From Prosthecobacter sp. (GTDB lineage Bacteria > Verrucomicrobiota > Verrucomicrobiia > Verrucomicrobiales > Verrucomicrobiaceae): 64,000 nt of DNA. Under the pieces are notes generated by a model, which worked only from the letters and a program-made list of their open reading frames with translations, made no database searches and was not told where the DNA came from. Below are positions 32,036-42,072 of the stretch, piece after piece (positions within the stretch are counted from its first letter, which is position 1; every line of letters begins with the position of its first letter). The stretch spans positions 53,642-117,641 of the forward strand of contig NZ_JACSRD010000163.1 of the NCBI RefSeq assembly GCF_014879935.1, written 5' to 3'. A program made the translations under genes and the position numbers.

Positions 32036-34035
32036 GCCTTCGGATTGCGCATGTAATAGAGATGGCCGTCTTCGGCACCGCCGACGAAATCAGGCACGCC
32101 GTCGGCGTTGAAATCGACGGTCGTGGGGCTCACGTCGTGGCCTTCGATGTTGGCGTCGGAGAGCAGGCCCATGTCGGTGAAGAACCATTTGCCGTCTGAG
32201 GTGCTTTCCTGGCGGAGGAAGTTGGCGTTGGCGGAATTGAGCAGGATGTCGAGTTTGCCGTCCTGGTCCCAGTCCATGATGCAAATCTTGCGACGACCGC
32301 TTTTGCCTGCGATGCCGCTGTTGAGGCGAAGAGACTCGCCTGGCGTCATGGCGACGGGAGTCTTCACTTTGAGGTGTTCGAGAGCCTTGTCCAGCAAACC
32401 GGGCTTTTTCGCGTCTTTGGAGGAACAAATGACGCGCTGCGGATGCTTCAGCACGAGCTTGTCACCCTGCTTCGCACGCTCAAAAAAGGCTAGGTAGCCT
32501 TCTTGATCGAGCATGACGAGGTCGGTGAGGCCATCCTTGTTCCAATCGACTCCGACAGGCGTGGTGCGCCACTGCGTGAGCAGCGCTTTGCTTTCGGGAC
32601 GCAGCCAGCCGTAGGCGAGATGGGGCTGTGAGCCGTTCCATTCGACCTCGACGGGCTGCGCGGCGGCGAGTTGCGGTTTTTGGCGAGTGCCGATGTTTTT
32701 GAACCACACGACTTTGCCAAGGATGGAATTGAGCAGGAGGTCGGGAAGGCCGTCTTGGTCCCAATCGGCGATGGTTTGCGTGGTGTAGCCCCATTTGGCT
32801 TCGCAGGGGCCTTGGATGCTGCCATTCGGGCCGGCCATCGGACGGATGACTTTGCCTGCGGCGGTGAGTTTGACTGGCGCGGCCCATTTCGGCTGCTCCA
32901 CGCCTTTGCCGCTGAGATTTTCAATGAAGGCGACATAACCCGCCGTGTTGCCGCAGATGAGATCGGTGTCGCCATCGCCATCCCAATCGAAACCAACGGG
33001 TGTGACGAGAGCGCCGAATTTCACCTGATCGGCCTCCTGCTGGAAATAGCGCGGGTCGGCATAGATCGGCGCTTTGTTGTCGAACTTGCCCGTGTGCTCG
33101 ATCAAGGCCACACGGCCATCTTCATCGCCGCAGATGAGATCGAGATCGCCGTCCTTGTCCCAGTCGATGGCGGTCGGCGTGATCATTTCGAGATCCATCG
33201 TGAGATAGCGGCCCGTGTCGGCTTTGAGGCGAACGCCGAGAGCATACTTCGGCTTCGTGCGGCTGCCGGTGTTTTGGAAGTAGGTGAAACCGTCGAGGAA
33301 CTCGCCGCAGAGCAGGTCGAGGTCGCCATCGCCATCGAAGTCGCCAAAATTCGGTGAAGGCCAACCAAATGTCTCCACGGGTCGGTCGGTGGCGTTGATC
33401 TTCTTCGGCTTGTCATACTTCGGCGCTTCGTTCGTGCCGGTGTTGCTTAGCAGATACACATAGCCGCGCAGCGGGCCGTTCATCCAGCGGCCATCAGCCG
33501 TGTAGGCGTTGTCCCAGCCGTATTCGGTCCAGTCGCCGACACCGACAACGAGGTCGTTTTTGCCATCGCTCTCGAAATCGACCATGCGCCACATGTTGGC
33601 GCGGACTTTGTTCATGTGGACGTTCGCAGGCGGACCGAGCTTCACCTGCTGCTCGATGCCGGTCTTGAGGAAATCGGGATGCGCATTGCCTGGTGTGAGC
33701 ACGACCGGTTTGCCGTCGAGGTAGCTCACCTGCACGTTTTGCGCGCCTTTGCTGATGCGCTTGGCCGGTTTGAAGACGGGCATCTTGTTCTTCGCGGTGT
33801 CGCCGCTGGCGTTTTCGAAGAAGTAGATGCCGTTGTAGGGCTTGTCGGGGCAGTTGACCACGAGATCGAGGTCGCCATCGCCATCGAAGTCCATCGGCAG
33901 CGGCCAGGCCCACAAACCAACGCCGAGATCGACGACGAGGCCGGGGTGGTTGTACTTGAGCGGCGTGAGCGTGGCCTCGGCGGCAAAAGACTGGCCACAA
34001 AGAAGTGCGAGGAGACTGATGGCAAAACGATTCAT
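32029..34035 (-). CDS. Exported FG-GAP/VCBS-type beta-propeller protein
   Basis: About 668 residues from ATG 34035 (MNRFAISLLALLCGQSFAAE); the frame is open to 34155 without a signal-like start. The mature protein has at least nine calcium-binding-type DxDxDG loops (DFDGDGDLDLV, DFESDGKNDLV, DFDGDGDLDLLCG, DWDKDGDLDLICG, DWDGDGDTDLICG, DWDQDGLPDLL, DWNKDGLTDLV, DWDQDGKLDIL, DFNADGVPDFV). Such propellers bind ligands or polysaccharide or act in adhesion. Function not known. Confidence 0.9.
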   Translation of the reverse strand: MNRFAISLLALLCGQSFAAEATLTPLKYNHPGLVVDLGVGLWAWPLPMDFDGDGDLDLVVNCPDKPYNGIYFFENASGDTAKNKMPVFKPAKRISKGAQNVQVSYLDGKPVVLTPGNAHPDFLKTGIEQQVKLGPPANVHMNKVRANMWRMVDFESDGKNDLVVGVGDWTEYGWDNAYTADGRWMNGPLRGYVYLLSNTGTNEAPKYDKPKKINATDRPVETFGWPSPNFGDFDGDGDLDLLCGEFLDGFTYFQNTGSRTKPKYALGVRLKADTGRYLTMDLEMITPTAIDWDKDGDLDLICGDEDGRVALIEHTGKFDNKAPIYADPRYFQQEADQVKFGALVTPVGFDWDGDGDTDLICGNTAGYVAFIENLSGKGVEQPKWAAPVKLTAAGKVIRPMAGPNGSIQGPCEAKWGYTTQTIADWDQDGLPDLLLNSILGKVVWFKNIGTRQKPQLAAAQPVEVEWNGSQPHLAYGWLRPESKALLTQWRTTPVGVDWNKDGLTDLVMLDQEGYLAFFERAKQGDKLVLKHPQRVICSSKDAKKPGLLDKALEHLKVKTPVAMTPGESLRLNSGIAGKSGRRKICIMDWDQDGKLDILLNSANANFLRQESTSDGKWFFTDMGLLSDANIEGHDVSPTTVDFNADGVPDFVGGAEDGHLYYMRNPKAK

Positions 34036-34057
34036 GGTTGGGAGAATGTGTGAGATG

Positions 34058-35680
34058 CTAGGCCAGACGAACGTCGCCGCACAAGGAAACATGCAGGCCG
34101 AGTTCGCGCATGGCGGCGGCCTTGATGCGTGCGGCGCGATGCGCCTGCTTTTCATTCGGGCAATAGACCACCTGGATGTGGTTCGACTTGTGGCGGGCCA
34201 TCATCTGGTCACGCGACACGCCTTTCAGCACGGTGTGCATGATCGGCCACTGCGGCGTGGTCTCCTGCCAGCGACGATTCGTCTCCGCATCCGGCAGTTT
34301 CACCACCTCGGCGATGCCAATGTCGCAATGCAGCGCTCCATTCATCACAAACACGCGGCTCCACACGATGTGGCCCGGCTTGCTGATGCCTTTCATCGTG
34401 CCGCCACCGAGCCGAAAGTACATCGCAGGCTGACGTTCGCTGCTCGCGCCCTTCCAGCCGCCGATGAAATGCGCGGGCGGTGCCGCGCCGCTGATCAACA
34501 GCACCCAGACGTAGTCTTTGCCAAATTTCTGACCCCAGCGCAGATCATGCAGCGTGTTTTCCGGCGCAAAACCGAGCTCACGCCACAAACGATACGTCAC
34601 GAGGCCGTCGAGACCGGCGCATTCATCGACTTCGTTGAAATGCGGCAGCGCCTCGCCTTCAAACAGCACGCGCCTGCCATCCACGCTGCGCACTGGCGGA
34701 CGATCGGCGTTGTTGAGCATACCTTCGACCAGATCGCTGGCCGGCGTGAGGTCCTTCAAGCCCTGCTGATACTGGATGCCGATGGCATCGCAGCCAAACT
34801 CATCCGCCAGACGCACGGCGGCGATGTACATTTTGCACTGGAGCAGCACCTGCGGCTCCGTGAGTTCCGTGGCCTCATCGGTGCCGAGCTTCATTTGCAG
34901 CCCTTTGCGCTTCAACCACGCATAGACCGCCGCCGCATCGGCATCGCTCACGTTTTGCATCGCCGCGAACAGCGTGGACTGGCTCAGGCGCTCCTTGAAG
35001 CAGCCGGTGGCGTGAAACAGATCGTCCGGAATGATCGCGTTGAACATGCCCATGCAGCCTTCATCAAAAACACCGAGGATCGTCTTCCGCGTGCGGAAGC
35101 GGCGGCCGAAGTCGCGGCCGATCTGTTCATCCTCCGCGGGCAGCTTCAGCAGCGGAAGCTCGCGCACATGCGATTGATCATGCGTGACCTGGCCGGTCGT
35201 CAGCCATTCACGCAGACCGGCTTTGACGAACGCATCGGTGAATGTCTCGCTCCACAACGTCGAGTAACGCACACCTGCTTTGGTGAGCGATGCGTTCAGG
35301 TTCAGCAGGCCGACCAAACCCGGCCACTGGCCGCTCCAATTCGCAACCGTGAGGATCGGGCCGCGATGCGTGGTCAATCCAGCCAGCACATGATGCGAAT
35401 ACTGCCACACCGCCTCCGCCACGATCAGCGGCGCATCGGGATCAATGCCGCGAAACACCTCGATGCCCTCACGCTGGCTGGCGATGAAGCCATGCTTCTT
35501 CTTCGCATCATACGGATGCGCACGCTTCACATCGAAGCCCTCGGCCTTGAGGGCCTTCGTGAGCGCGTCCTCCATGGCCTTCTGCGCAGGCCAGCAGGTT
35601 TGGTTGGCAGCGAGACGCAGATCGCCGCTGGCGATGAGTTGGATGGTCGGTTTGGCAGGCATGGCCGACGATTCTGCCAT
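34058..35680 (-). CDS. Fucose-isomerase-like sugar isomerase homologue
   Basis: A 540-residue soluble protein. The start was taken at ATG 35680 where an AGGA stretch precedes; ATG 35662 ([15 protein letters not shown]) is also possible. It has features of the L-fucose/L-arabinose isomerase fold: [18 protein letters not shown] (metal-binding Glu/Asp region), [14 protein letters not shown], and [11 protein letters not shown]. The catalytic residues cannot be assigned with certainty. It would convert an aldose to a ketose in the cytoplasm. It follows the FG-GAP protein gene in position but is on the same strand; no clear operon partner other than that gene. Confidence 0.55.
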   Translation of the reverse strand: MAESSAMPAKPTIQLIASGDLRLAANQTCWPAQKAMEDALTKALKAEGFDVKRAHPYDAKKKHGFIASQREGIEVFRGIDPDAPLIVAEAVWQYSHHVLAGLTTHRGPILTVANWSGQWPGLVGLLNLNASLTKAGVRYSTLWSETFTDAFVKAGLREWLTTGQVTHDQSHVRELPLLKLPAEDEQIGRDFGRRFRTRKTILGVFDEGCMGMFNAIIPDDLFHATGCFKERLSQSTLFAAMQNVSDADAAAVYAWLKRKGLQMKLGTDEATELTEPQVLLQCKMYIAAVRLADEFGCDAIGIQYQQGLKDLTPASDLVEGMLNNADRPPVRSVDGRRVLFEGEALPHFNEVDECAGLDGLVTYRLWRELGFAPENTLHDLRWGQKFGKDYVWVLLISGAAPPAHFIGGWKGASSERQPAMYFRLGGGTMKGISKPGHIVWSRVFVMNGALHCDIGIAEVVKLPDAETNRRWQETTPQWPIMHTVLKGVSRDQMMARHKSNHIQVVYCPNEKQAHRAARIKAAAMRELGLHVSLCGDVRLA

Positions 35681-35853
35681 TCCTGCCGCCCCGACGGCAA
35701 GCTTTGCCCTCAGCGCATCCTTGGCATGCGGCTGACGATTCTTGATCTAAGCATGCTGGGACGAATGTGAGGCTCGCTGCCACAGCACACGTCGTTAGAA
35801 GAAACCTGTCGCCATGGAGCGTCTGGCGGGCAACGATCCGACCCACATCGACC

Positions 35854-37017
35854 ATGAAATCTGTTCTGGCCCTTTTCCTTGCCGCCGTTGTTCAGGCCCA
35901 GGAGCCCGATCCCGTCGCGCTATGGGCGAGGGATGTCGTGATCAAGCCGGTCTCCGGCATCGCGGATCGTCACAGCATCCACACTTACTACGTCACGAAC
36001 CCGGAGAGCCCGGATGGCCGTTACGTGCTCTTTTTCGCCTCCACGCATCCGGCGGGCTATGTCGGCGAAGTGCGCATCCTCGAGCGGGCCACCGGAAAGG
36101 AGACCGTGCTCGCCGAAAACGTGCACACGGAGGATGCGCATCGCGTCGCCTGCCAGCAATGGCTCGCCGGTGGTCGCATGGTCGCCTTTCATGAGGTGAT
36201 CGACAAAAAATGGCGCGTGGTCGTCGTCGATGTAGCCACGAAGGAGAGGAAAATCGTCGCGGAGGACCGCCAGGTCGGCTTTGGGCATCCATCGGGCGAT
36301 TTGCTGCCGATGTATAGTTGCCACTGGAATCCAGGCCCCAATCGCGATCTCTACGTCTGGGACGCGAAAACCGGCGGAACACGCGTGGCGCTGAAAATCG
36401 CCGCCGTGGAAGCCCAGCACGGCGAATGGCTGAAAAAAGAGTTCAGCGGCAAACAGACCTCCGTCTTCTTTCCCGTGCTTAGCCCCGATTTGAAGCGTGC
36501 CTTCTTCAAAATCGCCGCGGGCAATGGTGGAGACGATTACATGTCCAAAAGTGCCAGCCATCGCCAGGGCTGCGTCTGCTTTGACCTCGAAACCTCGCAG
36601 ATGAAGTGGTTTCGCCAGCAATGGGGGCATCCCGCGTGGCATCCTGACTCGCGCCACATCTTTGAAATGGGTAACATCATCTTCGACACGGACATCGGCT
36701 CGCCCGCCCGCTACACGAAGCTCAAGGATGTGCCAAACCTGCGCGGCTCGCATCCCTCCGTGAGCCCCGACGGCTCGCTCATGGTCACCGATGGCTACAG
36801 CGAGCCGGCGGGCGGCAAACCGAAGGAGTGGGGCATCATGGTCGCCGACATGCGCGGTGGGAAGTGGTCACTCCTCCACAGCTTTGACCAAAGCCAGGGC
36901 GCGAAATCCTGGCGTCGGAACGACCCGCATCCCGTCTTCAGCGCCGACGGCAAACGCATCTACTACAACGTCAGCGACGGCCCGTGGACTCGCCTCATGG
37001 TCGCGGAGCGGAAGTGA
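35854..37017 (+). CDS. Exported beta-propeller protein (TolB/oligogalacturonide-lyase-like)
   Basis: About 387 residues from ATG 35854 (MKSVLALFLAAVVQAQEP, signal peptide). Propeller-blade pieces: PESPDGRYVLFFAS, ATGKETVLAENV, LSPDLKRAFFKIA, HPAWHPDSRHIFEMG, SVSPDGSLMVTDGYSE, VFSADGKRIYYNVSDG. These match the SPDGxx-type blades of TolB and of oligogalacturonide lyases. Two His residues (HPAWHPDSRH) could bind metal, but no catalytic site can be asserted. The stop overlaps the convergent gene's stop by 23 bases. Confidence 0.7.
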   Translation: MKSVLALFLAAVVQAQEPDPVALWARDVVIKPVSGIADRHSIHTYYVTNPESPDGRYVLFFASTHPAGYVGEVRILERATGKETVLAENVHTEDAHRVACQQWLAGGRMVAFHEVIDKKWRVVVVDVATKERKIVAEDRQVGFGHPSGDLLPMYSCHWNPGPNRDLYVWDAKTGGTRVALKIAAVEAQHGEWLKKEFSGKQTSVFFPVLSPDLKRAFFKIAAGNGGDDYMSKSASHRQGCVCFDLETSQMKWFRQQWGHPAWHPDSRHIFEMGNIIFDTDIGSPARYTKLKDVPNLRGSHPSVSPDGSLMVTDGYSEPAGGKPKEWGIMVADMRGGKWSLLHSFDQSQGAKSWRRNDPHPVFSADGKRIYYNVSDGPWTRLMVAERK

Positions 37018-37873
37018 GCACCCCGCTCAGCGGATGCGCTTTCACCGCATCCCAAGCGAGCTTTTGAAGCAAGCGGTTGAGAGCCTCTCCATCTTTTTGC
37101 TGGCTCAGCGCTGGCGGGCAGGGAAACCCCTCTGGCGAGCGGCGGTAGATCACCGCGAAGTGGCAGTAGGCCGTGAGCCATTGCAGCGGCGCTGTCGCAT
37201 GGCCGATGGCGTCGGTGAAGAGATCGTTCTGCTGTTTCAATCCCGGCGCCTCGCCTGCGATGATTTTCGCACGCAACGACAGCGAAGCCTGCCCGACGGG
37301 CACCACGAACACCACGCTTTTGCCGAACTTCTGATTCAGCGCCCGGACATGGTCATCCATGCTCTTGAAATACGACTCATTGATCGAACGCAGCTCCGCG
37401 ACGGTGCGGGAGTTGCGGTCCACAGGCTCGGGCTTCTTCTTTTTGTAGTTCACGTCAAAGACATCGAACGGCAGCCAGAACTCCTGGATCGTGACGCGGA
37501 TGTCCGGCCGGTGCTCGAACCCCAGCTTGGCAAAATTTTCGATCCCATCGTCCGGCAGATAAATCGGCGAGAGCGTGAGCACATCCACCTGACCGGCACG
37601 CAGGGCTGTTTTGAGCGCGTTCTTCTCATCCGCCACATTCCAATGCTGATAAACATACGAGCCGCCGATGGAGCTGACGCCCGCCTGCTGGTGATTGGAA
37701 ATATTCGCCGCATTCGCCAGTTCAGCCAGCATCTTGGGCATGAACATGTGAAAGCTGTGCCCAGCCGAAAAGACACGCTGGCCTTTATCGACCGGTTCAG
37801 CAGTGAAGACAGACGATCCCACGCCGATGAGCAGAAGAGCGGTGATGATGCGGGTGCGCTTTAGTGTTTTCAT
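36995..37873 (-). CDS. Exported SGNH-hydrolase-like protein
   Basis: A 292-residue protein with signal peptide MKTLKRTRIITALLLIGVGSS. After the signal, VFSAGHSFHMFMPKML has a GHS arrangement like block I (GxS) of SGNH esterases. Later parts: GGSYVYQHW, VDVLTLSPIYLPDDG, and DAIGHATAPLQWLTAYCHF with a His near the end that could be catalytic. No standard GDSL motif. The family is a plausible SGNH relative but this is a weak assignment. Convergent with the propeller gene (23-base overlap) and followed by a second exported protein 11 bases upstream. Confidence 0.5.
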   Translation of the reverse strand: MKTLKRTRIITALLLIGVGSSVFTAEPVDKGQRVFSAGHSFHMFMPKMLAELANAANISNHQQAGVSSIGGSYVYQHWNVADEKNALKTALRAGQVDVLTLSPIYLPDDGIENFAKLGFEHRPDIRVTIQEFWLPFDVFDVNYKKKKPEPVDRNSRTVAELRSINESYFKSMDDHVRALNQKFGKSVVFVVPVGQASLSLRAKIIAGEAPGLKQQNDLFTDAIGHATAPLQWLTAYCHFAVIYRRSPEGFPCPPALSQQKDGEALNRLLQKLAWDAVKAHPLSGVLTSAPRP

Positions 37874-37884
37874 GGATTGTCTTG

Positions 37885-38469
37885 CTATTGAACGGTGAAC
37901 TTGGTTTTGAACTCCACAGGCTTCTTTTCGCCCGGCTGCTCATCGGTCGGCCAGTTGGTCTGGTAGTTGTTCTGGGCCTCGCGCGGCTTTTCGAGCTGTT
38001 TGAACGTCAGCGGCTTCACGAGCCACGTCACCGTGTAATCGCCCGCAGGCAGCTTGCCGAGGTTCAAAGCGGTCACTTCATACCAGGTGAAGGTTTTGAA
38101 GTAATTCCCCTGCCAGATGGCCTCGTGCATTGTGATGGTGAAGGCATTCCCGCTGCGCTCGATCTTCTCGATCCACACGCGGTCGTTGTCATCGAGCTGG
38201 CGCGTGCGGAACAGCAGCCAGTTCTCATCCGTGGCGGTCACAGCAGGCTTTTTCTCGCCTGCCACGTCCATCCAGTCGTCGAGTGGCATGCCTTGTGGCT
38301 TCGTGGTGTGCAGCAGCATCGCCGCGTCGTTCCACTTGCCCGTGTCGCCACGCACGAGCTGCCGCTGATCGCTCAGCGTGCCGCGCTGGGTGCGGTCTTT
38401 GACCGCTTTGAGGACTTCCTGCGCATGCAGCAAGCCGGTGAAGAGAAGGAAAAAGCAGGCGAGTCTCAT
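37885..38469 (-). CDS. Exported hypothetical protein
   Basis: A 194-residue protein with signal peptide MRLACFFLLFTGLLHA. The rest is beta-rich: VRGDTGKWNDAAMLLHTT, FTITMHEAIWQGNYFKTFTWYEVTALNLG, GDYTVTWLVKPLTFKQL. It resembles a carbohydrate-binding-like or DUF-type domain but I do not recognise it. It is between the SGNH-like gene (11 bases before) and a PQQ-propeller gene (6 bases after), all on the minus strand, so probably one operon for an envelope-located function. Confidence 0.7.
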   Translation of the reverse strand: MRLACFFLLFTGLLHAQEVLKAVKDRTQRGTLSDQRQLVRGDTGKWNDAAMLLHTTKPQGMPLDDWMDVAGEKKPAVTATDENWLLFRTRQLDDNDRVWIEKIERSGNAFTITMHEAIWQGNYFKTFTWYEVTALNLGKLPAGDYTVTWLVKPLTFKQLEKPREAQNNYQTNWPTDEQPGEKKPVEFKTKFTVQ

Positions 38470-38475
38470 GACGGG

Positions 38476-39786
38476 TCACTTCTTATTCTGAATGCGATAC
38501 AGCCACGAATACGTGCGGATGAACAAACTGCCGCGCGCGATGGCCGGCGTGGCCCAGGCGACATCGCCGAGCGAGTTTTTGCGCAGCAGTTTGTATTCGG
38601 GGCCGTCCTCGATCACCCAGGTGTCGCCGTTTTCGTTTAGCATGAAGACGCGACCGTTGTAAGCCCACGGCGAGGCGTAGAAACGACCACCCTTCGTGTT
38701 TAGCCGCTTCTTCGGAATGATTTCCTCGCCCGTTTTCGCGTTGAAGCAGCCGAGCAGGCCGGAGTCGTAACACACGAAGAGCCGCTCGCCGCTGCTGAGG
38801 TAGCCCGGATGGATGCTGGAGCCGCGCTTTTGCGACCACACGATGAATTCATTGCTCGTTGCTTCACCCGCGAGCGAGATGTCGCCCTTCGCGCCGGGTT
38901 TGATGGCGTAAAGCGGCCCGTAGTGGTAACCCGCGCCCGCGTAGAGCAGTCCTTGCTTCGAGAGCGGGATCTGGCTCACGAGTCCGGCCGTGCCGCTGAT
39001 TTCCCACAGCAACGCGCCGTCCTCCACCGCGTAGGAGCGCACTTTGTTCAGGCCGATCGTCACCAACTCGGTGCGCTGGCCGCTTTCCCACGCATACGGC
39101 GTGGACCAGGTGCTGCGCTCCTCGCGTGACACACGCCAAAGCATTTTGCCGGTGAGCTTGTCCACTGTTTCGAGGAAGGACGCTTCATCGTTGTCATTCT
39201 GGATGAAGATGCGACCGCCATGTAGCACGGGCGAGGTGCCGGTGTTCCAGCCATCGCGCATCGGATAGCTCGGCCAGCGGCGCTCCCAGAGTTTTCGGCC
39301 GTTCATGTCGCAGCAAAACAGGCCGATGTTCGCAAAGTAAGCATACACACGCTCGCCATCCGTCACCGGCGTCTCGTTCGCGAAGGAGCTGCGCGGATGC
39401 CGCATCTGCAACGGCACGCCTTGATGCGCCTCGAACTCCCACAGCACCTTCCCCGACTCAAAATCGAAGCAATACAACATCCAGCGATGCACCTCGCCCG
39501 TGCCGACATGTCCGCCGGGATAACCGCCCACATGCGGCGTGGGCAATTCCTTCTCACCCACCGCCGCCGTCACGAAAACCTTGTCACCCCACACAATCGG
39601 CGACGACCAGCCCCAGCCCGGCACCTTCACCTTCCACACCACATTCTCCGTGTCGCTCCACGTCTCCGGCAGTGTCGCGCCCTCGCCGAGCCCATCCGAT
39701 GCCGCGCCGCGAAACTGCGGCCAGTTGGGAGTCTCCGCCGCCCAAACAGAGGCGACGAGGGCGAATGCGAGGAGCCCGAGTTTCAT
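38476..39786 (-). CDS. Exported PQQ-like beta-propeller protein (BamB-like)
   Basis: A 436-residue protein with signal peptide MKLGLLAFALVASVWAAE. The mature part has tryptophan-docking propeller blades: WPQFRGAASDGLGEGATLPETW, NVVWKVKVPGWGWSSPIVWGDKVFVT, LYCFDFESGKVLWEFEA, LFCCDMNGRKLWERRW, DGALLWEIS and LFVCYDSGLLGCFNAKTGE. Such proteins act as structural scaffolds (BamB) or as quinone-containing enzymes; no catalytic residues of the latter can be assigned here. It is the first gene of the minus-strand group with the next two. Confidence 0.88.
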   Translation of the reverse strand: MKLGLLAFALVASVWAAETPNWPQFRGAASDGLGEGATLPETWSDTENVVWKVKVPGWGWSSPIVWGDKVFVTAAVGEKELPTPHVGGYPGGHVGTGEVHRWMLYCFDFESGKVLWEFEAHQGVPLQMRHPRSSFANETPVTDGERVYAYFANIGLFCCDMNGRKLWERRWPSYPMRDGWNTGTSPVLHGGRIFIQNDNDEASFLETVDKLTGKMLWRVSREERSTWSTPYAWESGQRTELVTIGLNKVRSYAVEDGALLWEISGTAGLVSQIPLSKQGLLYAGAGYHYGPLYAIKPGAKGDISLAGEATSNEFIVWSQKRGSSIHPGYLSSGERLFVCYDSGLLGCFNAKTGEEIIPKKRLNTKGGRFYASPWAYNGRVFMLNENGDTWVIEDGPEYKLLRKNSLGDVAWATPAIARGSLFIRTYSWLYRIQNKK

Positions 39787-39837
39787 GGTGGTCGTGGTTG
39801 TGGCTGAAAACGACCGCCCGGCGAGGAACTTGCGCTC

Positions 39838-41928
39838 TCACTTCCCGCTAAACCGCGCATCATCCCACGCAAACGGCGGACGCTTGCCAAGCAGCAGATC
39901 ATAGATGCCGTGGTTCGTCTTCATCATCTCGGCCAGCATGTCCTTCCACAGGCGATCCGCCACGCTGAGGAGTCCGGTGTTGTAACTTTCGCCGTTGTAT
40001 TGGCTGAACCAGCGGCCCGTCGTGGCTTGATCGACCAGTGTGAACCACTCGATGCCGATCACAAAGCCCAGCGAAGCGCTTTGCTCGACGTAGTTTCGAT
40101 ACGCCAGCCCGCGCTCCTGTTGTGAGCTCACTTCGCGACCGCCGATGAGCCCGCTGTCCTTCGGCGAGGCCCAGAAGAACTCGCTCAACATCATCGGCTT
40201 GCCACCGGTCCACTCGTGGTAGCGTTTCAGCGCCGCCGTATCGACGCCGAAGGTGTAGTAGTTGTAGCTCACCACATCGAGATGCTGGCCCATAATGCGG
40301 CAGAGTTGCTCGTCCTCGATCGTGATCGGTTGAAGACGGCTGCCGATGAGCAGATGATTCGCGTCATGCTGGCGAAATACCTTCTCGATCTGCGTGAAGT
40401 AAGTTTCAAGAAACACGCCGACAAACGCCTTCACGTCTGCCTTCGCCGTGTCCGTCGTCACCGCGAGCCCGGAGCCGATGAGTTCATCAAACGAGGCCGC
40501 TTTCGCCTGCCACGCGGTGTTGAAAGCTTCCACGGTGCTGTATTTCGCCTTCAAAGCGGCCACCAGCTTTCGCTTGCACGCGTGCTTGCCATCCAGCGAT
40601 GGGATCACGCGCGGCAACTCATCAAAGCGCGGCTCATTGACGATGAACCAGCCAATCAAGAGCGGATCGTTCGCTCGCGCAGGCACCTCGCGGGCGATGT
40701 CCTCCGCGATCTTTGCCGTCGTGGCCGCATCAAACGGGTCCCACACCTCATGCGCACCGGGGATTCGCGGCACGCCTTCCCATTCGTTGGTCGGCAGATG
40801 CGCCACATACGGAAACGCCGCCTTCTCCGGCACCGGACTGAACGCACCAATCGAATTGAAGCCCCACTTCTTCACTCGCTCAATCATCCGTGCCGCGTGC
40901 GCTTCGAAATCATACGCCGTGCCGAACTTCTTGATCGTGTTCGCGATGTAGAACGAAAAATGGTCCGAATTGCCCTCGCGGAAGGCCGATGCGTATTCGC
41001 TGTCCAGCTTCGGCAGCCACTCGTAGATGCCCTCGCGGCCTTTCACATAGGTGTAGTCGTCATTCGGCGCGAAACCGCACACGCCGAGGTGGAAGAAGGC
41101 ATTCCCATCCGGATCGACTAGCCACGATTTGCCGCTCTTCTGCTCCACATGGAAGAAGCCGGTCTTCTTCAGCCCCAGCGCTTCCCCACTGCCCGGCAAT
41201 CCTCCAATGCGATCCAGCTTCGGCGTCTCAATGCCCGCGTAGTAGGCCTTGTCTGCTTCCACATCGGCTTTCAATTCTTCGAGGCTCTTCAGCTTGTTCG
41301 GAAACGCATCCTTCAGGCTCTGACCGAACGGATCGATCAGTTTCGTCACGGAGGCCAGATCCGACGTCACCTTGATCTTCGTCGCGGCGCGATCCGCCAT
41401 CCACGGAACGATGAACTGCCAGTGATACACCGCCCAGTTCCACTCCCGATTGTCCGTGAGCTGCTGAAACGCATAATCCGGTGTCAGGAAGCTCAAACTC
41501 TGCCCTTGGGCATTTTTCACCAAAAACGTCGTTCCGTTCAAACTCGCGATGTGCGGCGGCGAAGCCTTCTCCGCCGGAAAAACGCCGTTTTTGTCTGCGA
41601 TCTGCCACGAGCCGCCTTTCGCGAAGCCAATGTCGATGAGCGTCGTCATCTTCCACGACTTCACATCGGCTGAAACACCGCGAAAACTCACTCCGACCTC
41701 ATCCTTGGCCAGTGAAACATCGCACTGCGGTCCACCTTCATACTTCACACTGGCCTGCGTCCCGCTCGCCTTCACTTCGATGATTTTGTGAGCTGGCTCA
41801 AACTCTGGATACATCAGTAAAAAGCTCCCCAAACTGCCTGCTGCGATCTCGACGCCGTTGTTGGTCGTTTTAAGCTCGGCGGCAGAGAGGAATGAGGGAA
41901 CGAAAAGAAGCAGTAGCAGGGATTTCAT
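39838..41928 (-). CDS. Exported clan GH-A glycoside hydrolase (agarase-like)
   Basis: About 696 residues from ATG 41928 (MKSLLLLLFVPSFLSAAELK, signal peptide). The C-terminal half is a TIM barrel. IGWFIVNEPRFDE has the acid/base Glu after Asn (NEP motif) and MLSEFFWASPKDSG is the usual nucleophile position. RVKKWGFNSIGAFSP, and DVVSYNYYTFGVD fit the barrel. The closest known pattern is that of beta-agarases and relatives (GH50/GH42-like). It would cut a galactose-type polysaccharide outside the cytoplasm. The exact substrate is inferred from fold only. Confidence 0.75.
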   Translation of the reverse strand: MKSLLLLLFVPSFLSAAELKTTNNGVEIAAGSLGSFLLMYPEFEPAHKIIEVKASGTQASVKYEGGPQCDVSLAKDEVGVSFRGVSADVKSWKMTTLIDIGFAKGGSWQIADKNGVFPAEKASPPHIASLNGTTFLVKNAQGQSLSFLTPDYAFQQLTDNREWNWAVYHWQFIVPWMADRAATKIKVTSDLASVTKLIDPFGQSLKDAFPNKLKSLEELKADVEADKAYYAGIETPKLDRIGGLPGSGEALGLKKTGFFHVEQKSGKSWLVDPDGNAFFHLGVCGFAPNDDYTYVKGREGIYEWLPKLDSEYASAFREGNSDHFSFYIANTIKKFGTAYDFEAHAARMIERVKKWGFNSIGAFSPVPEKAAFPYVAHLPTNEWEGVPRIPGAHEVWDPFDAATTAKIAEDIAREVPARANDPLLIGWFIVNEPRFDELPRVIPSLDGKHACKRKLVAALKAKYSTVEAFNTAWQAKAASFDELIGSGLAVTTDTAKADVKAFVGVFLETYFTQIEKVFRQHDANHLLIGSRLQPITIEDEQLCRIMGQHLDVVSYNYYTFGVDTAALKRYHEWTGGKPMMLSEFFWASPKDSGLIGGREVSSQQERGLAYRNYVEQSASLGFVIGIEWFTLVDQATTGRWFSQYNGESYNTGLLSVADRLWKDMLAEMMKTNHGIYDLLLGKRPPFAWDDARFSGK

Positions 41929-42072
41929 GGAATCGGCGATGTATCGCATTTCCACTCAAAGTTGCACGCGGCACTTCTCAAATGAAGCAGGCTCAGTAGC
42001 CGCGCAGAAAGGCAGGTCGCAAAGGTCTTCGAATTCAGGCGTAATCCTGTTTGCCCAACTTCACACCGCCTT

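Noticed and set aside
33842..35770. 642-residue open frame on the plus strand opposite the FG-GAP and isomerase-like genes
   Set aside because: It spans two genes on the other strand and ignores their boundary, as shadows do.
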